52,243 bases of DNA from a virus. The stretch is from positions 1 through 52,243 of IMG/VR virus record IMGVR_UViG_3300042691_054929; one strand, given 5' to 3'. The notes below the pieces were generated by a model. That model searched no databases, was not told where the DNA came from, and worked only from the letters and a program-made list of their open reading frames with translations. Below, one piece after another: positions 14,446 through 22,900 of the stretch. The position numbers and the translations under genes were made by a program. Numbering within the stretch: the stretch's first letter is position 1; each line of letters starts with the position of its first letter.

Positions 14446-17018
14446 CCTATGCCGGGCTGTACGCCAAGGAAGGCACCCGCATCGACGGGTGGGACAACAT
14501 CGTCGCGCTGCATTCGGAGGCTCTGACGGCGGTGTACCCGAAGTCGGAAGGCCCCGGCGTCATGTTCGGCGTCTCGCCCAACGGCCGCCGTCGCCTGGAG
14601 GACATCGCCCCCGATGGCCACTCCACCGGCCTCGCCGTCGACATCGACGAGGGGCTGCCGAGCATCGAACCCACCCTGGCGCTGCACCGCGCCCTGAAGG
14701 CCCGCGACATCACGCACATCGTGCAGTGGCGGTACGCCGCCGAGGAGTCAACCTACAAGGTCCACCTGCTGTTGCCGTACTCGCAACGCTACCCCGTGCT
14801 GGACCCCCACCACGTCCTCGACGTGCAACGCGACATCACGCGGAAGTTGCTCGAAGGCGTGGCCAAGGCCGACTACTCGACGGCGAAGTCGGCCGGCGTC
14901 GTGTTTTGCATGACGCGGCGGCCCGGCAACCCCCACGCACCGACGCAGATCGTCCACACTGGCGCGAACGCCCTCGACCTCGTCGCCATGTCGCCTCCGT
15001 CGCAGATGGCCACACGGCGTCGTCGCCGGCTCGCCACCAAGGAGGACTCGAACGCGGAGTGCGACGCCATCCGACGCGAACTCGAAGTCCACACCTGGAT
15101 CGAATCCAAGGGCGCGTGGGACGTGACGTGCCCCGTCGGGCACGGCGACGACTACACCTCGAAGACGCACCTGTACCCGAACGGCCGCATCTCGTGCATG
15201 GCCGGCAAGTGTTTCGGCAAGCCGCTCGCGTGGTTCATCAGCCACCTCGACCCCGAGGCGCAGGACCGCATCAACGCCGCGGCGTCGGCGACCTTGAAGA
15301 TCGAACTGCGGCAGAACACCGCGCCGTCGGTGACGCTGGACGTGGCCCGCGACCAGATCCGTGCCGCCCTGGCTGCAACGCGCCCCGTCGAGGGCACGGC
15401 CACGGTCGTGCAGGTCTCCACCGGCGCCGGCAAGACGCACGCGGTGGCGCAGTACCTCGACGCGTACGCCGCACCGTTCGAGGGCGAGTCGGATTCGAGC
15501 GGGTTGTCGGCGGTGCTCGCCGTGCCTACCAACGCGTTGCTGTACGAGGTCGAGGGCCGCCTCAAGGTCCCGCACCAGCGCCAGGTCGGCGTGCTGGCGG
15601 TGTTGAACGACGACGGCACCCCCGCGTGTCGCAAACACGACGCGGCCAAGGCGCTTCAGAACTCGGGCGGCAACGTCCACCGGCTGATGTGCGGCCACTG
15701 CGAGTACCGCGACGGCTGCGCCGCCCGCGAGGGCACGTCAATCGGCACGGGGTCCCTCGTCGTCACGAACCACGCGCTGATGACGACGGCGGCGTCGGTG
15801 TTTCACGACCGCGGCCGCCATCCGTTGCTGGTGTGGGACGAGTCGCCGCGGTGGGTGCAGCAAGCGACCATCGAGCACCGCGACATCGACTGGCTCGTCG
15901 AGGAGTTCAAGCAGGAGGCGAAGCCGAGTCGGCCGTTGTGGGAGCAGGTCATGGACGTGTCGTTGTACCCCGACCGCTACCGCGCCGCCGTGCGGCCCGT
16001 CGTCGAGTTCGTGCGCGTGTTCCGCAAGCAACCGAAAGGGCGGATCGTCATCGACGACGCCATCCGCGAGTGGGCGAAGTTGCCGTACCACCACGCGATG
16101 CTGGCGCGGGGGCTGATGGTGTGCGGCAAGAAGGTCACCGCCGACCCCGCCGCCGACTTCCGCACGTTGATGGAGGACTCGCATAGGCTGAACCGCTCCG
16201 AGGCCGGCTTCGACGGCATGCGGCCGGAGATGCAACAACGCGTGTTGCGCGGCGAGCGCGTCTTCGCCGGCATCGCGACCATGCTCGGACCCCGCGCCGT
16301 GGCGTTCAACTTCGAGACGCACGTCAAGGTCGCGGCCCTCACCGACGACGCGTTGTTGTACCGCGAGCGCGGCGGGATCGTCCTCGACGCCACCGCGAAC
16401 CTGCAAGAACTCAAGGCGCTGCGGCCGGACGCGAACGTCGTGACGCTGCGGGTGCAGGACCACGGCGACACGCAGCGCTACCTCGTGCACGCCGTCGGGT
16501 TGTCGAGGACGGCCCTGAAGAAGCGCCCCGACACGATCGACGACGCCGTGACGCACGCCAAGGGCGCCGTGACGCGGTGGGCGAGGTCGCCGTCGGGGCC
16601 GGACCGCGCGCCGAAGACGGTGGTGTTCTGCTACCGCTCCGAGGTCTCGCGCGTGAAGGCGCAGTGGCCCGAGGCCGAGGTCGCCTACTACGGCAACACC
16701 CGCGGCTACGACCGCTACTTCCAAGAAGGCTTCGACGCGTTCGTCACCATCGGCGATCCGATGGCGAACATCGGGGTGCTGGCGATGCAGTGGACGGTGC
16801 TGCACGAGCGGGAACCCGACGACGAGGACACGGAGTTCCGAGCGTACGTCAAGGCGACGGCGGCTGCGGAAGCCGCGCAGGCCCACGGCCGCGCACGGTC
16901 ACCGCAGCGCAAGAAGGGCGACGGCGGTCGGCTGCACTTGCACTACGGCACGATCGCTCCCGCGGGCTGGGATCTCGAAAACACGATGGTGGAGCCGTTG
17001 ACGCTGCCCGAGCCGTGA
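14373..17018 (+). CDS. Fused AEP-like primase and DinG/XPD-like (Fe-S type) helicase
   Basis: About 881 residues from GTG 14373 (AAAGG 7 nt upstream); GTG 14334 is the longest option. Positions count from 14373. Residues ~45-205 resemble an archaeo-eukaryotic primase: LAVDID (87-92, hhhDhD), STYKVHLLLP (SxxxxH), and ADYSTAKSAGVVFCMTRRPG. A Zn-finger-like CPVGH...CMAGKC follows (about 253-280). The helicase has Walker A VSTGAGKTH (348-356), four cysteines (about 419, 440, 443, 449; C-x20-C-x2-C-x5-C) between motifs I and II, LVVTNHALM, LLVWDESPRW (DE) and motif VI-like AHGRARSPQ. Cys spacing and NHALM are hallmarks of XPD/DinG helicases with a 4Fe-4S cluster. It is the likely replicative primase-helicase. 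The helicase call is firm; the primase call is motif-based. Confidence 0.82.
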   Translation: MSEAGKGIAQLAVGPMAAADVAALAYAGLYAKEGTRIDGWDNIVALHSEALTAVYPKSEGPGVMFGVSPNGRRRLEDIAPDGHSTGLAVDIDEGLPSIEPTLALHRALKARDITHIVQWRYAAEESTYKVHLLLPYSQRYPVLDPHHVLDVQRDITRKLLEGVAKADYSTAKSAGVVFCMTRRPGNPHAPTQIVHTGANALDLVAMSPPSQMATRRRRRLATKEDSNAECDAIRRELEVHTWIESKGAWDVTCPVGHGDDYTSKTHLYPNGRISCMAGKCFGKPLAWFISHLDPEAQDRINAAASATLKIELRQNTAPSVTLDVARDQIRAALAATRPVEGTATVVQVSTGAGKTHAVAQYLDAYAAPFEGESDSSGLSAVLAVPTNALLYEVEGRLKVPHQRQVGVLAVLNDDGTPACRKHDAAKALQNSGGNVHRLMCGHCEYRDGCAAREGTSIGTGSLVVTNHALMTTAASVFHDRGRHPLLVWDESPRWVQQATIEHRDIDWLVEEFKQEAKPSRPLWEQVMDVSLYPDRYRAAVRPVVEFVRVFRKQPKGRIVIDDAIREWAKLPYHHAMLARGLMVCGKKVTADPAADFRTLMEDSHRLNRSEAGFDGMRPEMQQRVLRGERVFAGIATMLGPRAVAFNFETHVKVAALTDDALLYRERGGIVLDATANLQELKALRPDANVVTLRVQDHGDTQRYLVHAVGLSRTALKKRPDTIDDAVTHAKGAVTRWARSPSGPDRAPKTVVFCYRSEVSRVKAQWPEAEVAYYGNTRGYDRYFQEGFDAFVTIGDPMANIGVLAMQWTVLHEREPDDEDTEFRAYVKATAAAEAAQAHGRARSPQRKKGDGGRLHLHYGTIAPAGWDLENTMVEPLTLPEP

Positions 17019-17025
17019 CTAGGTT
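16998..17025 (+). promoter_or_regulatory. Candidate promoter, leaderless type, for 17032
   Basis: TTGACG (16998-17003), 16-nt spacer, TAGGTT (17020-17025), GAGGAC, ATG at 17032. The 6-nt gap to ATG matches the other promoters of this class. The box straddles the end of the primase-helicase gene. Confidence 0.55.
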
Positions 17026-17031
17026 GAGGAC

Positions 17032-17355
17032 ATGAACCGCCGCAACGAGGAAGAAATGACCCAGAACGTCTACGCCGTTTCCGAACATTGGGGCCGAGGC
17101 TACTCCGTCGAAGGGGTGTTCTTGGCGACACCAGAACAGGTCGCAGCCGCCGTCGGCAAGACCGCCTACTTCGGGGAGATCTGCGGCAAGCACTCCGACG
17201 TCAGCCTCAACATCAAGCCGGACACCATCAAGCTCGTGACGGACGTCCCGTCCGAGGTCGATCTGATTCGCCGCCTGGGCTTGGAACGCGGAGAGAACCC
17301 GATCGCGGCCTTGGCGGAGCGAGAGGGATTCGAGGACGACGAGGAAGGCCGATGA
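17032..17355 (+). CDS. Hypothetical protein, 107 aa
   Basis: I keep the first ATG (17032) because of the promoter 6 nt before it; ATG 17056 (MTQNVYAVSEHWGRGYSVEG), preceded by GAGGAAGAA, is the alternative with a ribosome site. The conserved-looking core is VFLATPEQVAAAVGKTAYFG and EICGKHSDVSLNIK, beta-rich. The tail is acidic. Family not recognised. Confidence 0.65.
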   Translation: MNRRNEEEMTQNVYAVSEHWGRGYSVEGVFLATPEQVAAAVGKTAYFGEICGKHSDVSLNIKPDTIKLVTDVPSEVDLIRRLGLERGENPIAALAEREGFEDDEEGR

Positions 17356-17657
17356 AAACCAACCCGAATCCTGCTCGTCTCGACTTTTTCTGCGCCTGTG
17401 AGGCCGGCCTCGAACACGCCGCCCGCTTCGACTCCCTCCGCGAGTGGTGGTTGAATACGCGCGAGGGATACTACATGTGGTGGTTGATCGGAAACGCACT
17501 GGAGTTCGAAGGCATCGACCGCGAGATGCACTACCGCAGAGACGAACGCGGGGTCTTGCTGGCGGCGGCTGAGATGAGCGACTTGCTTCGGGAACGGCTC
17601 ACGATCGACGCGGTGTGCGCCGTCCTCGAACTCGACCCCGACCAAGGTGTGTACTAG
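17352..17657 (+). CDS. Hypothetical protein, 101 aa (paralogue of 13512-13823)
   Basis: ATG at 17352 overlaps the upstream stop. It repeats the layout of the 13512 gene: NPNPARLDFFCACEAG, FDSLREWW, RLTIDAVCAVLELDPDQGVY. Its stop (TAG, 17655-17657) shares CTAG with the stop of the convergent metallopeptidase gene, so the two operons meet with no spacer. Function unknown. Confidence 0.7.
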   Translation: MKTNPNPARLDFFCACEAGLEHAARFDSLREWWLNTREGYYMWWLIGNALEFEGIDREMHYRRDERGVLLAAAEMSDLLRERLTIDAVCAVLELDPDQGVY

Positions 17658-18229
17658 GCCGACGCTGCCTTGATGAAGGACTCAACGCGCTTGGTCAGCT
17701 TCAGCTTCTCCAACGGCACGAACTCGGACGGGCACAACCCGCGCCAGTCGACGTCGGGGACCTCAGGCCACACGCGGTGTTTGCGTGCGTAGCGGTACCG
17801 CAACAGGTCGCCGTTCGCCGCCGCCACGTAGCGCGGGATGTCGTGACACAAGCCGTAGCGGCTCATGTGCCCGACGGCGCGGCGCTCCGCATCGAGTTCG
17901 CACTTGAGGATCGTCTCGACGGCGGAGTCGACGGCGGACTTCGAGAAGTCGACGCCGTTGTTGAGCCAGCGGTCCCACACCTCCCACGCGGTCTGGTCGC
18001 GGTACTGGTCGTCGATGAATTGCTGCGCGTGGCCGAACTCGTGCGCGACGACCTCCATCCACGAGGCCGACCGCACGGCGACGGCCAGGACCCGCGCCTT
18101 CGCGTCGAAGTAGCCGGCGCAGCCTTCCGCCGACTCCAAAACGTGAACCGCCTCCGTTGGTTGGAGGCGGACTTCAATCTGGTGTGCGGCGCAGGTGCGT
18201 CGGACCTCGTCGAGGAAGTCGAGGATCAT
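17654..18229 (-). CDS. Putative zinc metallopeptidase (HEFGH)
   Basis: 191 residues from ATG 18229. It has the zincin signature WMEVVAHEFGHAQQFIDD (HEFGH at 63-67: two Zn ligands and catalytic Glu), with an acidic helix KCELDAERRAVGHM downstream that could supply the third ligand. No signal peptide is visible. It is the last gene of the virion/lysis operon, right after the endolysin. Substrate unknown; a role in lysis, capsid maturation or host protein cleavage are all possible. Confidence 0.7.
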   Translation of the reverse strand: MILDFLDEVRRTCAAHQIEVRLQPTEAVHVLESAEGCAGYFDAKARVLAVAVRSASWMEVVAHEFGHAQQFIDDQYRDQTAWEVWDRWLNNGVDFSKSAVDSAVETILKCELDAERRAVGHMSRYGLCHDIPRYVAAANGDLLRYRYARKHRVWPEVPDVDWRGLCPSEFVPLEKLKLTKRVESFIKAASA

Positions 18230-18687
18230 GGGCGACGACCGAATGCAAGGATACTTTCCGACTGGCGGTCAATCTTCCTTTCGCATACGGCGTCGCCCCA
18301 ATTGGCATCGATTATTGTAAGGCGTTTCGGGTCGCCGACGTCGACGACGATGCCGATGTGACGACCGCGGCCGGGGTCGCTTTGGCCGCGCTCTCGGAAG
18401 AACACGACGTCGCCGACGGCGGGCTCCCGCACGAGCCAGTCGTGCTCGGAGAACACCCGCAACGTGAACGACACCGACGCCAGCGGGTTCGCCCGCAGCG
18501 GCGTGGGGATGACATCGCCCGGAATGGGCTTGCCCGCCACACGGTGCCAAAACGCGACCGCGTGGGCGCAATACGGCTCTGCCCGGCCGCCCGTGAAGTC
18601 GTCGATGAGCGGCCCGCGGTTGCTGCCCTTAGGCACTTCGCGAGCACCGACGTAGCGGCGGGCCACTTCGACGACGGGGTGGGTCAT
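18226..18687 (-). CDS. Endolysin, CHAP/NlpC-P60-like peptidase
   Basis: 153 residues. N-terminus VEVARRYVGAREVPKGSNRG is the usual 'G-E-P-GSNRGP' entry of phage cell-wall amidases/endopeptidases. The catalytic Cys lies in EPYCAHAVAFWHRV (Cys40), the His in GRGRHIGIVVDV (His110), and a polar residue in TIIDANWG (about 127-129). It would cut peptidoglycan peptide cross-links. No cell-wall-binding domain or signal peptide, so it depends on the holin encoded just upstream (ATGA overlap). Confidence 0.82.
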   Translation of the reverse strand: MTHPVVEVARRYVGAREVPKGSNRGPLIDDFTGGRAEPYCAHAVAFWHRVAGKPIPGDVIPTPLRANPLASVSFTLRVFSEHDWLVREPAVGDVVFFRERGQSDPGRGRHIGIVVDVGDPKRLTIIDANWGDAVCERKIDRQSESILAFGRRP

Positions 18688-19022
18688 TCGGATCGGCCTT
18701 TCGAGTCGGCCAAGGCGTCTGCCTCGGCGCGGAGTTCCTCAGCTTCGAGGCGGAGTTCCTTGGCGCGAGTGTCGTTGGTCGGATCCTTGTCGGTCTCCAG
18801 GGCCAACGCCTCGCGGTCTCGACGTGCGGCGGCGACACGCTTCCGGGCGGCGCGGACGGCGAACAAGCGGTTCGTCACGACGACCAACGCCGGGCCGATG
18901 ACGGCCGGGATCATCTTGACCCAGAAGGTCGGATCTTCAGGTCCGCCTGGGTGTTGTGCGGCGACGTACAAGGCAGTGCCAGCGCCGGTTGCAGAGGCCA
19001 GGACGGTGTCTACGTGGAGCAT
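18684..19022 (-). CDS. Holin-like membrane protein, 112 aa
   Basis: Starts at ATG 19022. Two hydrophobic segments (about residues 5-22, TVLASATGAGTALYVAA, and 33-54, FWVKMIPAVIGPALVVV) are followed by a charged, strongly helical C-terminus (coiled coil, RLEAEELRAEADALAD). This is the layout of small phage holins. The gene overlaps the endolysin start by 4 nt, supporting a lysis pair. It would form membrane lesions releasing the endolysin. Confidence 0.72.
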   Translation of the reverse strand: MLHVDTVLASATGAGTALYVAAQHPGGPEDPTFWVKMIPAVIGPALVVVTNRLFAVRAARKRVAAARRDREALALETDKDPTNDTRAKELRLEAEELRAEADALADSKGRSE

Positions 19023-19033
19023 GACTCCCCATT

Positions 19034-19858
19034 CTACCTCTTCGCGAAGCGGGCGTGGACCGGGGCGGCTCCCGCATCCCAACGCGCCTTGGTTTCGGCC
19101 GGCGTCAAAGAGAAGTCGAACCCGGACCCGATCGTCTTGAGCGGCACGTGGACGCGGTCGTCGCGCGAGGACTTCGAGGCCGAGGCCGCAAACGTCAGCG
19201 CGTTCGCCACGGCCATCGCGGCGTCGTCGAAGTCCCACTCGCGCACAGGACGAACGTCATCCTGGCCGTCGTTGTCGACGTCCTTGCCGACCAACGAGAA
19301 TGACACCGTCGGCTCCGGTTCGCGGTCCCAGACCTGGTCAGGGAAGTTGTCGGTGAAGCCGCCATCGAAGTACAACCGCTTCGGCAGATACGACGGCAGG
19401 TATTGCATTGACGCCACAGGCAAGATGGCCGAGGTGGCGCCGGCCGCCTCCTCCACCAAGACCTTCGGCGTCGTGAGCGACGACAGGTACACGGGCCGCG
19501 ACGTCCACGCGTCGGTGACAACGATCGTCAACGGAATCGGGCTCTCACCGAGCGTCGTGCCCTTGCCGAGCATGTCGACGACGGCGTCGGGGATGCGGCG
19601 CCACGAGCAACGGCCGAAGCGCTTCGCCGCCAGCACCGACTTGTCGAGGATCTTCTCGTCGGCGAGGAGGTCTTGGAGGATGTGGAGGATTCGAGATTCT
19701 GGAATCCCGAACGCGAACGCGATCGCCATCAACGCGCCGGCCGACACGCCCGCAACACGCAAGACGGAGGCGTGCTTCTGAAGCGCGTACAACGCGCCTC
19801 CGAGCGTGGGGACGTGGGTTGCGCCGCCCGGCAGGACGGCGTTGACCGCGGGCCTCAT
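19034..19858 (-). CDS. Patatin-like phospholipase
   Basis: 274 residues from ATG 19858. It has the oxyanion loop LPGGATHVPTLGGALYALQK, the nucleophile elbow GVSAG (37-41, Ser39) and the catalytic Asp in LYFDGGFTDNFP (DGG at 165-167), so the Ser-Asp dyad is complete. Patatins hydrolyse acyl esters of phospholipids. No signal peptide, so it would act from the cytoplasm once the holin opens the membrane, or be carried in the virion. It lies between a tail-tip gene and the holin/endolysin pair, which suggests a lysis role analogous to, but unrelated to, LysB esterases. Confidence 0.82.
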   Translation of the reverse strand: MRPAVNAVLPGGATHVPTLGGALYALQKHASVLRVAGVSAGALMAIAFAFGIPESRILHILQDLLADEKILDKSVLAAKRFGRCSWRRIPDAVVDMLGKGTTLGESPIPLTIVVTDAWTSRPVYLSSLTTPKVLVEEAAGATSAILPVASMQYLPSYLPKRLYFDGGFTDNFPDQVWDREPEPTVSFSLVGKDVDNDGQDDVRPVREWDFDDAAMAVANALTFAASASKSSRDDRVHVPLKTIGSGFDFSLTPAETKARWDAGAAPVHARFAKR

Positions 19859-19965
19859 TCGCCACCGTCGACGGTTTGCACCTCGGCGACAGGCGCTTCC
19901 GCACAACGCGTCAGCAGCGGGATGAACGAGCACAAAACGAGGGCGAGAGCGATCTTCTTTTTCAT
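19855..19965 (-). CDS. Very small signal-peptide/lipoprotein-like protein, 36 aa
   Basis: ATG at 19965 shares a base with the stop of the tail-tip gene (TGATG), and the stop overlaps the patatin ATG. It reads MKKKIALALVLCSFIPLL, a classic basic n-region plus hydrophobic core, then TRCAEAPVAEVQ. Cys21 follows Arg, so it is not a perfect lipobox; Cys12 follows LVL. The size and place resemble Rz1-type small lipoproteins, but no inner-membrane partner was seen. Overlap structure supports a real gene. Confidence 0.55.
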   Translation of the reverse strand: MKKKIALALVLCSFIPLLTRCAEAPVAEVQTVDGGE

Positions 19966-22900
19966 CACGGGTCCTGGTGGATCAAGGTGAAGCGGGTGTA
20001 GTTGAAGGCGTTGGTCGTGGAGGATGGGGGCGGAGCACGGAGGCAATCGTTGCCGGCGCCAGCGACGACCGCGAGGCGGTCACCCGAGGCGCAGGACACG
20101 TTCGCGGACAAGTCCAAGAACCGCAACGAGCCCGTCGACGGGCCGGCGAAACGGAACGTCGCCAACGAGAACTGCGCCGTCGCCACCGAAGCACCGCCGC
20201 CCGAGATTCGCAGGATGCGGGCGTTGACGAACCACGCGTCCGTCGGGTTCGGCACCTTGGTGTGGTCCCCGAAGTACGTGGAGCGGTGGGCGATGGCGTA
20301 CATGCCCGGCGCCGGACACTGAAAGTAGGGTGAGAACGCGGTGCGGTTGCCGTAGACGTCGAACGACAACGCCGCGGCGTCGGAGCCGTTCACGACGCCG
20401 TCGGACACCACCGTCAGCGTCGTGCTGTCGATCGTCGTCGACGCCGGGGCCGTCGTGGGGATCGCGAACGCCGCCGCCGACACCTCCGTGTAGCGGGGCG
20501 TGACCGAGAACGTCGACGCCGCGGTCGCGGTGTTGAGGCCCTGGATCTCCGACAGGTTGCCGAAGATGTCGCGGTCCGCGAACCGCAGGAAGTACGTTGT
20601 CCCCGGCGTCAGGCGGTTGCCGTCGCCGTCGAGGCGCAGCGAGATGTGTTCGCCGCGGAACTCCGCGACGCGGTTCGCCTCGGTGGGGATGAACCCCGAA
20701 GCGGTCGACATCCACACCACGGTCTTGTCGTGGCGGAGGCCCATCTCGCGACGGCCGGCCGCGTTGCGCGAAACGAAGATGCCTGCCTGGCCGGCGCGGA
20801 TGCGGTTGCGCGCCGTCAGGTGCGACAGCGGCGGCTTGTAGTTGCCGACGAGCGTGGGCTTCTCCCACGTCGACACGACACGTGAGGCCCAGCCCGGCCC
20901 CAGGGACGGCTTGGCGTAGCGGATGTCGAGGACGGCGCGGCATTGGCCGGACTCCGCGGTCTCGGTGATGCCGACGACGGCGCCGTCGTAGGTGCCCGAC
21001 CAGCGCTGCTTCGGGTCCTGCGGCAGCCGGATGACGTCGTGCAACTCAAGGTGGTTCGGCCGCGTCGTCAGGCGGAAGTCGTTCGGCGGCTCCGACAAGT
21101 CGCTCGTGACGGCGTCGGCGAGCGCGGTCGCCTCGGCGAAGGTGTTGATGCCGAGGCTTGAGCCCTCGAAGATCGCGGCCGGCATGAAGCCGTACTCGCG
21201 CACGGACGCCGTCGCCGTCGACACGACCTCGCGGTACACCTGGTTCTGCGACGTGAAGATCACGGACGTCGCGCTGCCGTTCGGCAACGTAGGCACAGTC
21301 TCATTCGACGTCGCCGTTCGGTTGCCCGTCAGAAAGCCTGTGTAGTTGGCCTCGAACTGCTGCATGCCAGCGTCGGAGGCGTCGTTCAACGTGAATGTGA
21401 TTCCGTTGTTCTCGGGATCGATGAGGGGGAGCGTCTCGTCCGCAACGAAGACGGCCTTGCCGCCCGTGCGCGTGACGGTACCGAACACGGTTGTCGTGGA
21501 CTCGTTGCGTTGGTACCGGACCACGGTGTGGTTGCGGATGGCCGAGGCTTCGGCGGTGATCGGGTCGACGCCGTAGAGGTCGGTCGCACGCAACGCCAGC
21601 GAGTAGCTGAAGGCCAGCGTCCCGTTCGACAGCACGGCCGCCGACGTCGGGGAGTACCCCGAGGACACCGCGACGCGGAAGTTGAACCAGTTGTTGACCG
21701 ACGCCACGGTGCCGAGGAAGTTGTGGCTGGCGGTGCCGCCGAGGGACACGGCCGAGCCGAGGGCGAGGTTGTGGGGCTCGTCCGTCGTCACGTCGACGAA
21801 GGCGTTGCCGCTCGCGGGCGCGAGTGTGCGGTACGGCAGCGTCTTCTGACGACGGGGCGAGTACGACAACAACCGCGAGTCCTGGATGTCGTCGCGGGCC
21901 ATGTAGCGCGTGTCCGCGCCGATTTGGTCGGACACGGCTTGGATCGCCGCGGCCGTGTGGCCGGTGCCGACGTCGTTGAAGCGCAGCGTCTGCCCGGTAC
22001 GGCGGAACGTCGGCGTGAAGAACGAGCCCGCGAGCGAGTACAAAACGGGGCGGCCGCCCTTGTAGCCGATCTTGACGGTGGCGGCCGCACTCTTGAGCGC
22101 CGGCTCGTTGTCGTCGATGATCTGCTGCTGGTGCTCTTCAGCGGCCTTGTTGACCGGGTTGAACACGTAGCCGCGCGGATCGACGATGAAGTTGTCGCGG
22201 AGCGGCGCGCCATCGTCGACGACGCGGACGTCGATGGAGTCCTGCTCCGTCGACCAAGACTCGATGCGTCCCGAGGCCAGGTAGCGGAAGTCCGACGGCT
22301 TCGGGGGCATCAACGGCGGCGTGATGGCGCGGGTGACGAGCACGCGGCGGCGGAGGCCGACGAGGCCCACGTACGGCGCGCCGGCGACCTCGCCGAGCGG
22401 CGACAAGTTCGCGTACGTGCCACGGAAGCGGAGCAGCCGCAGCGAGATGGTGTCGTCCTCGCCGACGCGCTTCTGCACCGAGAGCGACCGCACGTAGTCG
22501 ACGCCCTCCAGGTCCGTCAGGTCGACCCAGCGAGCGTCGTCGTCGAGGAGGTAGACGCGGTAGCGGGTCAGTTGCGCGCCGGCATCCCACAGGTCGGCAG
22601 CGTCGTACGTCTGCACGCATTGGCCGTACAACGAGCGGATCTTCGCGGCCGACAACGCTTCCGGCCACACGCCGACTTCCTGCATCGTGCCGGACCAACC
22701 AAACGACGTCGACACCAGGGTGTAGTTCTGACCGGCCACCGACGAGTTCATCACCTGGAACCGTGCGGACGACGACGTGCCGAATTGCTGATCCGGCGCC
22801 GTGTCGGACTCGTCGCCGTAGAACTCACCGTTGTGGTACCACCGCACCTTGCGGACGATGGTGCCGGCCGAGTTGGGCTCGAACGAACTTGTCACGGCGA

